Assembly: GCA_946478305.1 (NCBI GenBank)
Contig: CAMLBO010000037.1
Coordinates: 1-41,232 of the forward strand
DNA length: 41,232 nucleotides
Direction of reading: 5' to 3'
Source of the DNA: an uncultured Enterobacterales bacterium
GTDB taxonomy: Bacteria > Pseudomonadota > Gammaproteobacteria > Enterobacterales > Enterobacteriaceae
The notes under the pieces are model-generated. The model was not told the DNA's origin, searched no databases, and saw only the letters and a list, made by a program, of their open reading frames with translations. Position numbers and translations under genes: made by a program. Positions 33,852 to 41,232 of the stretch are shown piece after piece (position 1 is the first letter of the stretch; every line of letters starts with the position of its first letter).

Positions 33852-34856
33852 GTGAAACTGGATGAAATCGCGAGGTTAGCGGGCGTTTCGCGGACTACCG
33901 CCAGTTACGTGATTAATGGCAAAGCGAAACAGTATCGTGTCAGCGATAAGACAGTTGAAAAAGTGATGGCTGTCGTGAAGGAGCATAACTACCACCCGAA
34001 TGCTGTGGCGGCAGGTTTACGCGCTGGCAGAACCCGTTCTATCGGGCTGGTGATCCCCGATCTTGAAAACACCAGTTACACCAAAATCGCGAACTATCTT
34101 GAACGGCAGGCCCGCCAGCGTGGTTATCAGTTACTGATTGCCTGCTCCGAAGACCAGCCTGACAACGAAATGCGTTGTGTCGAGCACCTGCTACAACGCC
34201 AGGTTGATGCGATCATCATTTCTACTTCTCTTCCTCCTGAACATCCTTTTTATCAACGTTGGGCCAATGACGATTTTCCGATCATTGCGCTAGACCGCGC
34301 GCTGGATCCTGAACATTTTATCAGCGTCGTGGGTGCGGACCAGGATGATGCGTTAATGCTGGCACAGGAGTTACGTACATTTCCGGCTGAATCGGTTCTC
34401 TATCTGGGTGCTTTGCCTGAACTGTCTGTCAGTTTTTTGCGCGAGCAGGGATTCCGCCAGGCCTGGGCCGAAGACACCAGGCAGCCGCAATATCTGTATG
34501 CCAACGCTTATGATCGCGAATCGGCAGGGATTGCCTTTGCGGAATGGTTGAAAAACCATCCGATGCCACAGGCACTGTTTACAACCTCCTTTCAGCTATT
34601 ACAGGGCGTGATGGATGTGACCCTTAAGCAGCAGGGGCGGCTGCCGGTTGATTTGGTTATCGCTACTTTTGGTGACAATGAGCTGCTCGATTTCCTGGAT
34701 TGCCCAGTACTGGCAGTGGCGCAACGTCATCGTGATGTGGCCGAGCGGGTACTTGAATTGGTACTGGCATGTCTCGATGAACCGAGAAAACCGAAAGCTG
34801 GCCTGACCCGCATTCGTCGCAATCTTTTCCGCCGTGGGCGTTTAAGCCGTAAGTGA
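33852..34856 (+). CDS. cra: Catabolite repressor/activator Cra (FruR)
   Basis: LacI-family regulator of carbon flow that is released by fructose-1-phosphate and related sugar phosphates. The GTG start at 33852 ([19 protein letters not shown]) is preferred: AAGGGG lies 8 nt upstream and it gives 334 residues (E. coli 334); an ATG six codons upstream (33834) is less likely. The N-terminal helix-turn-helix with [16 protein letters not shown] and hinge is nearly invariant, followed by the periplasmic-binding-like core with [21 protein letters not shown]. It lies alone between ilvIH and the dcw cluster, with its own terminator. Confidence 0.97.
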   Translation: MKLDEIARLAGVSRTTASYVINGKAKQYRVSDKTVEKVMAVVKEHNYHPNAVAAGLRAGRTRSIGLVIPDLENTSYTKIANYLERQARQRGYQLLIACSEDQPDNEMRCVEHLLQRQVDAIIISTSLPPEHPFYQRWANDDFPIIALDRALDPEHFISVVGADQDDALMLAQELRTFPAESVLYLGALPELSVSFLREQGFRQAWAEDTRQPQYLYANAYDRESAGIAFAEWLKNHPMPQALFTTSFQLLQGVMDVTLKQQGRLPVDLVIATFGDNELLDFLDCPVLAVAQRHRDVAERVLELVLACLDEPRKPKAGLTRIRRNLFRRGRLSRK

Positions 34857-34873
34857 TACGTGTAAGGAACATG

Positions 34874-34904
34874 ACGGGTCTTTCACAAGGTGGCCCGTTT
34901 TTTT
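34874..34904 (+). terminator. Rho-independent terminator of cra
   Basis: Stem ACGGGTC (34874-34880) with GGCCCGT (34892-34898), one G-U pair, and an 11-nt loop is followed by seven T. It lies 18 bp after the cra stop. Confidence 0.85.
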
Positions 34905-35458
34905 ACTTTTCGCAGCATCACCCCATCACCCCTTAAATATGGCTAAAAAATAACCCATAACGTCCTGATGGGTATTTTGGGAAATATCTTAACATCTGAA
35001 TTATTAGCAAATGTTTTCCTGCATTATTTCTCTGATATAAATCGCCAAATCAATTTTAAAAATACGTTAATACCGACTTTAAAAGTGCTGTAGAATTCAC
35101 GCCGTCATTTTGACGTGGTTTTTTCGGGACTTTTCCCGATTTTTAAAAAAAACGTCAAAGGCTTGTAGCACGCGGCCTCGCAACATGAGTAATGTCGTTT
35201 TAGCAGTCAGCGGCGAAAATGAAGCCAAATTTTCATTTCGGCGTTAAACAGGTTAAGAAATGAGAGATCGATAGCAGAAGAATACAAATAGCTAAATAAT
35301 GTTCAATTTGATTTATTTTTAATCATCATTATTTTTACTACGAAATTTCCTCAACTAATCATGATGTTATTTTCTATTCCGCGACTAAAAAACCCTACCT
35401 CATTACGATGCGTCTTCCTGATGCAGAGTAAATATTGCCAAACCGCCTCCGCTCTGGC
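34905..35458. other. Long AT-rich intergenic region between cra and the dcw promoter
   Basis: No gene is supported in about 550 bp. It contains the alternative hairpins at 35103-35159 and a candidate promoter TTAATA (35067-35072) / TAGAAT (35091-35096), and is otherwise AT-rich without a recognised feature. Confidence 0.5.
35103..35159 (+). other. Alternative hairpins upstream of the dcw promoter
   Basis: Three related segments are present: CGTCA (35103-35107), TGACG (35111-35115) and CGTCA (35153-35157). The middle one can pair with either neighbour. The long form (TTTGACGT 35109-35116 with ACGTCAAA 35152-35159) encloses a T-run/A-run pair and an inner TCGGGA-CTTT-TCCCGA hairpin (35124-35139) followed by five T. 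The last resembles a small terminator. Function is unknown. Confidence 0.5.
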
Positions 35459-35488
35459 TTGACAAGGTTTTAAAACCATCCGTAAACT
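35459..35488 (+). promoter_or_regulatory. Main mra (dcw) promoter
   Basis: Consensus TTGACA (35459-35464) and TAAACT (35483-35488) with 18-bp spacing lie just upstream of the MraZ boxes, 62 bp before the mraZ ATG. The spacer includes a 12-bp palindrome GGTTTTAAAACC (35466-35477). The position matches the strong Pmra promoter of E. coli. Confidence 0.75.
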
Positions 35489-35496
35489 CTTTTAAG

Positions 35497-35521
35497 TGGG
35501 AATTTGTGGAGGAAAGTGGTG
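35497..35521 (+). promoter_or_regulatory. MraZ operator: three TGGNN boxes
   Basis: TGGGA (35497-35501), TGGAG (35507-35511) and TGGTG (35517-35521) are spaced exactly 10 bp apart, the known MraZ-binding pattern (TGGGN repeats with 5-bp spacers) between the promoter and mraZ. Only the first box keeps full TGGGA. Confidence 0.8.
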
Positions 35522-35549
35522 ATTAAGGTCATAGAGGGGTAGATCGGTC

Positions 35550-36008
35550 ATGTTTCGTGGCGCGACGATGGTTAACCTCGACAGCAAAGGGCGACTTGCC
35601 GTACCCACCCGATATCGGGATTTGCTGAGCGAAGAATCGCAAGGTCAAATGGTTTGTACCATAGACCTCCATCACCCGTGCCTCCTCCTGTACACCCTGC
35701 CCGAATGGGAAGTCATCGAACAAAAATTGTCCCGTCTGTCGAGTATGAATCCCGTTGAGCGCCGTATTCAGCGCCTGCTTCTGGGGCATGCTAGTGAATG
35801 TCAGATGGATAACGCCGGGCGACTGTTGATTGCAACCACACTGCGTCAACACGCCGGGCTTGCCAAAGAAGTGATGCTGGTTGGGCAGTTCAATAAGTTT
35901 GAACTGTGGGATGAACAGACCTGGTATCAACAAGTTAAGGAAGACATTGACGCTGAACAGTCGTCTCAGGAACCACTTTCTGAACGATTACAGGACTTGT
36001 CACTATAA
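35550..36008 (+). CDS. mraZ: Transcriptional regulator MraZ
   Basis: AbrB-fold DNA-binding protein that represses its own dcw operon by binding TGGG repeats. The 152 residues equal the E. coli length, made of two tandem SpoVT/AbrB-like modules (about 5-47 and 76-120) with the [13 protein letters not shown] and [16 protein letters not shown] segments. The start ([16 protein letters not shown]) follows AGAGGGG. It overlaps nothing; rsmH follows 2 bp after the stop. It is the first gene of the dcw cluster. Confidence 0.97.
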   Translation: MFRGATMVNLDSKGRLAVPTRYRDLLSEESQGQMVCTIDLHHPCLLLYTLPEWEVIEQKLSRLSSMNPVERRIQRLLLGHASECQMDNAGRLLIATTLRQHAGLAKEVMLVGQFNKFELWDEQTWYQQVKEDIDAEQSSQEPLSERLQDLSL

Positions 36009-36010
36009 GC

Positions 36011-36952
36011 ATGGTTGAAAATTATAAGCACACATCCGTTTTGCTGGATGAGGCCGTAAACGGCCTGAACATCCGTCAAGATGGAATATACATTGATGGA
36101 ACTTTTGGCCGTGGTGGCCATTCGCGTCTGATTCTGTCCCAACTTGGGCCGGACGGGCGCCTGATTGCTATTGATCGCGATCCTCAGGCCATCAAAGCGG
36201 CAGAAGCGATAAACGATCCCCGCTTTTCCATTATTCATGGTCCTTTCTCTGATTTAGCGCAATACGTTAAAGATCGTAGCCTTGAAGGCAAGATTGATGG
36301 CGTATTGCTGGATCTGGGGGTCTCTTCTCCACAACTGGACGACGCCGAACGTGGCTTCTCGTTTATGCGTGATGGGCCACTGGATATGCGAATGGACCCA
36401 ACGCGCGGCTACTCGGCTGCCGAATGGCTGATGAAAGCGGAAGAAGAAGACATCACCTGGGTGCTGAAAACCTTTGGTGAAGAACGCTTTGCCAAGCGCA
36501 TTGCCCGCGCCATTGTTGAACGCAATCGCGAACAACCGATGACACGCACCAAGGAGTTGGCTGATCTGATCGCCAATGCATCGCCGTTTCGTGAAAAGCA
36601 TAAACACCCGGCAACCCGCAGTTTCCAGGCGATCCGAATCTACATCAACAGTGAGTTGGAAGAGATCGAACGCGCACTTGATGGTGCACTCGAGATTCTG
36701 GCGGCTGAAGGACGTCTGTCAGTGATCAGTTTCCACTCGCTCGAAGACCGCATCGTGAAGCGCTTTATTCGTCAGCACAGCCGCGGTGCGCAGATCCCGG
36801 CCGGGATCCCGATGACCGAAGCACAAATCGCAGAACTGGGGGGGCGTTCCCTGAAGCCAGTAGGGAAGATGAAGCCTTCTGACGCTGAAGTGTCAGAGAA
36901 CCCACGTGCGCGCAGCTCCGTTTTACGCTTCGCCGAGAGAACGGCACTGTGA
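36011..36952 (+). CDS. rsmH: 16S rRNA (cytosine1402-N4)-methyltransferase
   Basis: RsmH (MraW) methylates N4 of C1402 in the 16S rRNA P site using SAM. The 313 residues match the family. Visible are [13 protein letters not shown] (7-19), the SAM motif [13 protein letters not shown] (30-42), [10 protein letters not shown] and the C-terminal signature [16 protein letters not shown]. It is the second dcw gene, 2 bp after mraZ, and its TGA overlaps the GTG start of ftsL by 4 bp. Confidence 0.97.
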   Translation: MVENYKHTSVLLDEAVNGLNIRQDGIYIDGTFGRGGHSRLILSQLGPDGRLIAIDRDPQAIKAAEAINDPRFSIIHGPFSDLAQYVKDRSLEGKIDGVLLDLGVSSPQLDDAERGFSFMRDGPLDMRMDPTRGYSAAEWLMKAEEEDITWVLKTFGEERFAKRIARAIVERNREQPMTRTKELADLIANASPFREKHKHPATRSFQAIRIYINSELEEIERALDGALEILAAEGRLSVISFHSLEDRIVKRFIRQHSRGAQIPAGIPMTEAQIAELGGRSLKPVGKMKPSDAEVSENPRARSSVLRFAERTAL

Positions 36953-37269
36953 TTGGTAACGAGCGTCATGGCTTGGTGGGTGTTATTACCAGTGACATTT
37001 TACGCAATGGCAAGATTCCCATGCTGTTGCTGATTGCCGTGTTGGTTAGCGCCATTTTTGTCGTCACAACCTCTCACAAGACCCGCTTATTGACGGCGCA
37101 AAGAGAGCAACTGGTACTGGAAAGGGATGCTCTGGACATTGAATGGCGCAACCTGATCCTTGAAGAGAATGCTCTCGGCGATCACAGCCGTGTAGAACGC
37201 ATCGCAACGGAGAAATTGCAGATGCAACACGTTGATCCATCCCAAGAAAATATTGTGGTTCAACCTTAA
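36949..37269 (+). CDS. ftsL: Cell division protein FtsL
   Basis: Bitopic divisome protein that forms the FtsQLB complex and helps activate septal synthesis by FtsW/FtsI. The GTG start at 36949 overlaps the rsmH stop (GTGA). The 106 residues have a short cytoplasmic tail (about 22), one transmembrane segment (about 23-42) and a periplasmic coiled coil from [20 protein letters not shown]. This periplasmic part is almost the same as in E. coli, while the N-terminal tail is about 15 residues shorter than the 121-residue E. coli protein. Confidence 0.95.
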   Translation: MIGNERHGLVGVITSDILRNGKIPMLLLIAVLVSAIFVVTTSHKTRLLTAQREQLVLERDALDIEWRNLILEENALGDHSRVERIATEKLQMQHVDPSQENIVVQP

Positions 37270-37296
37270 AATGCTCATGGAGAAGATAAGCAACTG

Positions 37297-39060
37297 ATGA
37301 AAGCAGCGCGCAAAACGAAGTTAAAACGTCCTGAAGATCAAGCCAGCTTTATAAGCTGGCGTTTTGCGTTGTTGTGCGGCTGTATTCTTCTCGCGATGGT
37401 GGGGTTGATGCTGCGGGTGGCTTATCTGCAAGTTATCAACCCAGATAAATTGGTCAAAGAGGGCGATCTGCGTTCACTGCGGGTACAAACTATAGAGACT
37501 TCCCGCGGCATGATCACCGATCGTGCCGGGCGACCTCTGGCAGTGAGCGTGCCTGTAAATGCTATTTGGGCTGACCCCAAAGAGATCAACGATCGCGGTG
37601 GTATCACTGTAGATACCCGCTGGAAAGCGTTATCCGATGCCTTAAATATTCCCCTGGATCAACTTTCCGCCCGGATTAATGCTAACCCGAAAGGGCGCTT
37701 TGTCTATCTGGCACGTCAGGTCAATCCATCCATTGGCGAATATATTCACAAGCTGAAGCTTCCAGGTATCTCTCTGCGTCAGGAATCGCGCCGATACTAT
37801 CCCGCAGGACAGGTGACTGCGCATGTTATTGGTGTGACTAACATCGACGGTCAGGGCATCGAAGGTGTAGAGAAGAGCTTTGACCGCTGGCTCACCGGTA
37901 AACCGGGCGAACGTACCATCCGTAAAGACCGTTTCGGTCGCGTAATCGAGGATATCTCGTCGGTAGACAGCCAGGCGGCGCACAATCTTGCACTCAGTAT
38001 CGATGAGCGTCTGCAGGCGCTGGTCTATCGTGAACTCAGTAACGCAGTGGCGTTTAACAAAGCGGAATCCGGTACTGCGGTGCTGGTGGATGTGCAGACC
38101 GGTGAAGTGCTGGCCATGGCGAACAGCCCTTCCTACAACCCTAACAATTTGCCGGATACGCCTAAAGAAGCCATGCGTAACCGTGCTATTACAGACATTT
38201 TTGAGCCGGGTTCCACTGTTAAACCCATGGTGGTGATGACTGCGCTTAAAAACGGGGTAGTGAAGGAGAACAGTGTTCTCAATACCCTGCCATACCTCAT
38301 TAATGGCCACGAGATTAAAGACGTGGCCCGATATCCGGAACTTTCAGTGACGGGTGTCTTACAGAAGTCGAGTAACGTCGGTGTATCAAAAATGGCGTTA
38401 GCGATGCCGTCCGCAGAGCTGGTAGATACTTACTCGCGATTCGGATTGGGAAAACCGACCAATTTGGGGCTGGTTGGAGAAAGCAGTGGCTTATACCCTA
38501 AAAAACAACGGTGGTCTGACATAGAGAGGGCCACCTTCTCTTTCGGCTACGGGCTAATGGTGACTCCACTTCAGTTAGCGCGTGTCTATGCAACGATCGG
38601 CAGTCTGGGCATTTACCGCCCATTGTCGATCACCAAAGTTGATCCCCCTGTTTCCGGTGAGCGCATCTTCCCTGAACCTCTGGTACGTACCGTGGTTCAC
38701 ATGATGGAGAGCGTGGCATTACCGGGCGGTGGTGGCGTAAAAGCCGCTATCAAGGGTTATCGCATTGCGATTAAAACCGGTACTGCGAAAAAAGTCGGCC
38801 CGGATGGAAAATATGTTAATCGCTACATTGCTTATACCGCAGGCGTAGCACCTGCCAGCAACCCACGCTTTGCGCTCGTGGTGGTCATCAATGACCCTCA
38901 GGGCGGTAAATATTACGGTGGTGCCATTTCAGCGCCAGTCTTCGGTGCCATCATGGGGGGCGTACTGCGCACCATGAACATCGAACCTGATGCACTGACC
39001 GCCGGTGAAAATGACTCAATAGTTAACAATCAAAAAGAGGCTTCAGGTGGCAGATCGTAA
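37297..39060 (+). CDS. ftsI: Septal peptidoglycan transpeptidase FtsI (PBP3)
   Basis: Monofunctional class B penicillin-binding protein that cross-links septal peptidoglycan with FtsW. The 587 residues (E. coli 588) comprise a cytoplasmic tail, a transmembrane helix (about 23-43), a pedestal domain and a transpeptidase domain from about 235. The catalytic motifs are present: SxxK (Ser306-Lys309, STVK), SSN (358-360) and KTG (493-495). The ATG follows ftsL by 27 bp. The stop lies inside murE (14-bp overlap). The C-terminal tail after the transpeptidase domain is typical of the processed region. Confidence 0.97.
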   Translation: MKAARKTKLKRPEDQASFISWRFALLCGCILLAMVGLMLRVAYLQVINPDKLVKEGDLRSLRVQTIETSRGMITDRAGRPLAVSVPVNAIWADPKEINDRGGITVDTRWKALSDALNIPLDQLSARINANPKGRFVYLARQVNPSIGEYIHKLKLPGISLRQESRRYYPAGQVTAHVIGVTNIDGQGIEGVEKSFDRWLTGKPGERTIRKDRFGRVIEDISSVDSQAAHNLALSIDERLQALVYRELSNAVAFNKAESGTAVLVDVQTGEVLAMANSPSYNPNNLPDTPKEAMRNRAITDIFEPGSTVKPMVVMTALKNGVVKENSVLNTLPYLINGHEIKDVARYPELSVTGVLQKSSNVGVSKMALAMPSAELVDTYSRFGLGKPTNLGLVGESSGLYPKKQRWSDIERATFSFGYGLMVTPLQLARVYATIGSLGIYRPLSITKVDPPVSGERIFPEPLVRTVVHMMESVALPGGGGVKAAIKGYRIAIKTGTAKKVGPDGKYVNRYIAYTAGVAPASNPRFALVVVINDPQGGKYYGGAISAPVFGAIMGGVLRTMNIEPDALTAGENDSIVNNQKEASGGRS

Positions 39061-40534
39061 TTTGCGCGACCTACTGGCGCCCTGGGTGAGTGATGCCCCA
39101 GACGTAGCGCTAAGAGAGTTGATTTTAGACAGCCGCGCGGCGGCTGCCGGAGATCTGTTCGTCGCGATTTCAGGCCATACCAACGACGGGCGTCGTTTTA
39201 TTCCACAGGCCATTGCCCAGGGTGTGGCCGCCGTGGTGGCCGAAGCTAAGGGTGAACAAGAGCATGGTGCGGTATGCCAGATGCATGGTGTGCCGGTTAT
39301 CTATCTCGATAACCTTAATGTGCTGCTGTCGGAACTTGCCGGGCGTTTTTACGCTGAGCCGGGTAAAACACTACGCTTGGTTGGCGTGACCGGTACTAAC
39401 GGTAAAACCACCACTACTCAGCTTCTGGCTCAATGGGCGCAATTGTTGGGAGAAACCAGCGCAGTGATGGGGACAGTAGGCAATGGTTTACTTGACCAGG
39501 TCATTCCTGCTGAAAATACCACCGGCTCTGCGGTACAGGTCCAGCACGTATTAGCCGATCTGGTACAGCAGGGCGCAACGTTTGCAGCAATGGAAGTCTC
39601 TTCCCATGGGCTGGTTCAACATCGCGTTGCAGCACTGCCTTTTGCCGCCGCAGCCTTTACCAACCTGAGTCGCGATCATCTTGACTATCACGGCGATATG
39701 CAAAATTACGAAGCGGCCAAATGGCAGCTCTTCGCCACGCATCAGGTGGGGCAAAAAATTATTAATGCTGATGATGACGTCGGGCTGCGCTGGTTGGCAA
39801 CACTGCCGGACGCTGTTGCTGTCAGCATGGAAGATAAAATTCCGGCAGGCTGGAAAGGTCGCTGGCTGGTGGCGCGCGCCGTCGATTATCACGACAACGG
39901 CGCGACGATACATATCAACTCCAGTTGGGGTGAAGGCAAACTTGAAAGCCGCCTGATGGGCGCATTTAACGTCAGTAATCTTCTGGTGGCCTTGGCGACA
40001 TTACTGTCACTGGATTATCCGCTGGACGCATTATTGTCCACCGGTTCACAGCTGCAGCCGGTATATGGGCGTATGGAAGTCTTCAATGCGCCGGGTAAAC
40101 CGACAGTCGTCGTCGACTACGCCCACACGCCAGATGCGCTCGAGAAAGCCCTTGCGGCAGCGCGTCTGCATTGCAAAGGCCAATTGTGGTGTGTCTTTGG
40201 TTGCGGTGGTGATCGTGACAAAGGTAAGCGCCCACTTATGGGCGGGATCGCTGAACAATACGCCGATCGCGTGATCGTGACCGACGACAATCCGCGCAGC
40301 GAAGAGCCGCGTGCGATAGTGGCCGATATTCTGGCCGGTTTGCTCGATGCCGGGCGTGCGTTGGAAATACATGGCCGTACTGAAGCGGTGACCAGCGCCA
40401 TTATGCAGGCAGCAAAAGAGGACGTGGTGCTGATCGCCGGTAAAGGACATGAAGATTACCAACTGGTCGGCAACCAACGTCTGGACTATTCCGATCGTGT
40501 GACTGCTGCCCGTTTGCTGGGGGTGGTTGCATGA
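39047..40534 (+). CDS. murE: UDP-MurNAc-L-Ala-D-Glu:meso-DAP ligase
   Basis: Cytoplasmic Mur ligase that adds meso-diaminopimelate to the nucleotide tripeptide precursor using ATP. The GTG start at 39047 ([12 protein letters not shown]) overlaps ftsI by 14 bp, as in E. coli. The 495 residues show the ATP loop GTNGKT (116-121), the lysine expected to be carbamylated in YEAAKW (Lys225), and the meso-DAP-specific DNPR motif (414-417), which marks a DAP-type cell wall. The TGA overlaps the murF start (ATGA). Confidence 0.97.
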   Translation: MADRNLRDLLAPWVSDAPDVALRELILDSRAAAAGDLFVAISGHTNDGRRFIPQAIAQGVAAVVAEAKGEQEHGAVCQMHGVPVIYLDNLNVLLSELAGRFYAEPGKTLRLVGVTGTNGKTTTTQLLAQWAQLLGETSAVMGTVGNGLLDQVIPAENTTGSAVQVQHVLADLVQQGATFAAMEVSSHGLVQHRVAALPFAAAAFTNLSRDHLDYHGDMQNYEAAKWQLFATHQVGQKIINADDDVGLRWLATLPDAVAVSMEDKIPAGWKGRWLVARAVDYHDNGATIHINSSWGEGKLESRLMGAFNVSNLLVALATLLSLDYPLDALLSTGSQLQPVYGRMEVFNAPGKPTVVVDYAHTPDALEKALAAARLHCKGQLWCVFGCGGDRDKGKRPLMGGIAEQYADRVIVTDDNPRSEEPRAIVADILAGLLDAGRALEIHGRTEAVTSAIMQAAKEDVVLIAGKGHEDYQLVGNQRLDYSDRVTAARLLGVVA

Positions 40535-41186
40535 TTCGCGTTTCTTTGCAGGTTCTCACCCGTGTACTTAACGCCGAGCTGATAGGTGCTGATGCCAAGA
40601 TTGATCGTGTAACGACTGATACACGTAAGGTTGAAGCGGGTGGCCTGTTTATCGCACTGAAAGGCGAAAAATTTGATGCGCATGAGTTCGCTGCTGATGC
40701 TATTGCTGCGGGTGCCGCAGCTTTAGTTGTAAGTAAGCGCTTACCGGTGGATGTGCCGCAATTAGTGGTAGCCGATACCCGTATCGCGCTGGGACAACTG
40801 GGTGCCTGGGTGCGTCAGCAGGTACCAGCCCGTGTTGTTGGCCTGACCGGCTCTTCCGGTAAAACCTCAGTGAAAGAGATGGCAGCAGCCATTCTGCGCC
40901 AGTGCGGCAACGTCTTATATACCGCTGGCAACTTCAATAATGACATCGGCGTGCCATTGACCCTGTTGCGACTAACGGCAGAGCATGACTTTGCGGTGAT
41001 CGAAATGGGTGCTAATCATCTCGGTGAGATTGCCTACACCACCGATTTAGCGCGACCGGAAACGGCGCTGGTGAATAATCTTTCCGCAGCGCACCTTGAG
41101 GGTTTTGGCTCTCTTGCCGGCGTGGCACAGGCTAAAGGCGAGATTTATGAAGGCCTGCCCGCTAACGGCATCGCCATTCTCAACGC
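40531..41186 (+). CDS. murF: UDP-MurNAc-tripeptide:D-Ala-D-Ala ligase, partial
   Basis: MurF adds D-Ala-D-Ala to the UDP-MurNAc-tripeptide, the last cytoplasmic step before lipid I. The ATG overlaps the murE stop by 4 bp. Only the first 218 codons plus two bases are present, about half of a usual 450-residue MurF: the N-terminal substrate-binding domain and the start of the ATPase domain with GSSGKTS (107-113). The break is an assembly artefact: sequencing adapter begins at 41187. The reading frame is intact up to that point. Confidence 0.96.
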
Positions 41187-41232
41187 CTGTCTCTTATACA
41201 CATCTCCGAGCCCACGAGACAGGCAGAAATCT
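41187..41232. other. Illumina Nextera adapter (non-genomic)
   Basis: The 19-nt Tn5 mosaic end CTGTCTCTTATACACATCT (41187-41205) is followed by the Nextera read-2 adapter segment CCGAGCCCACGAGAC (41206-41220), an 8-nt i7 index AGGCAGAA (41221-41228, the index known as N703) and ATCT, the start of the P7 sequence. It is library contamination at the contig end, not a transposon. Confidence 0.98.

Noticed and set aside
33626-35224. 13-mer GGCGAAAATGAAG present on both sides of cra (33626-33638 and 35212-35224)
   Set aside because: Too short, AT-rich and without extended flanking similarity; chance is likely, and no direct-repeat insertion signature is seen.
37642-38310. Open frame of 222 codons on the minus strand within ftsI
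   Set aside because: Antisense to the FtsI transpeptidase domain; no independent support.
41187-41205. Tn5/IS50 mosaic end
   Set aside because: It is followed by Nextera adapter and index sequence, so it comes from library preparation and not from a transposon.

Overview
This window is chromosomal DNA from a member of the Enterobacterales. Proteins with the sizes and motifs of the E. coli families ApaH, ApaG, RsmA, PdxA, SurA, LptD, DjlA, RluA, RapA, Pol II, DedA-type YabI, ThiBPQ, SgrR/SgrS/SgrT, SetA, LeuABCD, LeuO, IlvIH, Cra and the start of the dcw cluster occur in the E. coli order. Protein divergence from my memory of E. coli, a missing ara locus and an extra acyl-CoA ligase gene point to a relative outside Escherichia/Salmonella (Yersiniaceae- or Erwiniaceae-like is a guess). 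No tRNA, rRNA, phage, insertion sequence or CRISPR array was seen. The last 46 bases are not genomic: they are Illumina Nextera adapter plus index, so the contig ends inside murF at about 41186.

Layout. 1-6983 (minus): lptD-surA-pdxA-rsmA-apaG-apaH, an outer-membrane assembly, vitamin B6, rRNA methylation and Ap4A hydrolysis cluster, closed by a hairpin terminator. 7166-7984 (plus): djlA. 8111-14320 (minus): rluA, rapA and polB. 14589-15356 (plus): yabI. 15366-18901 (minus): thiBPQ thiamine transporter led by a TPP riboswitch whose P3 arm carries a long palindromic insert. 18945-22317: the glucose-phosphate stress locus, with sgrR (minus) divergent from sgrS/sgrT and setA (plus). 22409-27354 (minus): leuABCD with leader peptide leuL, attenuator and a near-consensus promoter. 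27383-30873 (plus): an AT-rich region with a possible 25-codon ORF, then leuO and a long-chain acyl-CoA ligase gene. 31304-33516: ilvIH. 33852-34856: cra. 35459-41186: the mra/dcw promoter with MraZ boxes, then mraZ-rsmH-ftsL-ftsI-murE-murF (partial).

The genes form several logical groups: branched-chain amino acid synthesis (leuABCD, ilvIH, regulator LeuO), sugar-phosphate control (SgrR/S/T, SetA, Cra), thiamine uptake under TPP control, envelope biogenesis (SurA chaperone with its client LptD), and cell division with peptidoglycan precursor synthesis. The features most worth following up are the TPP riboswitch with its insert, the SgrS/SgrT variant, the alternative hairpins upstream of mraZ, the small ORF divergent from the leu promoter, and the ligase gene between leuO and ilvI.
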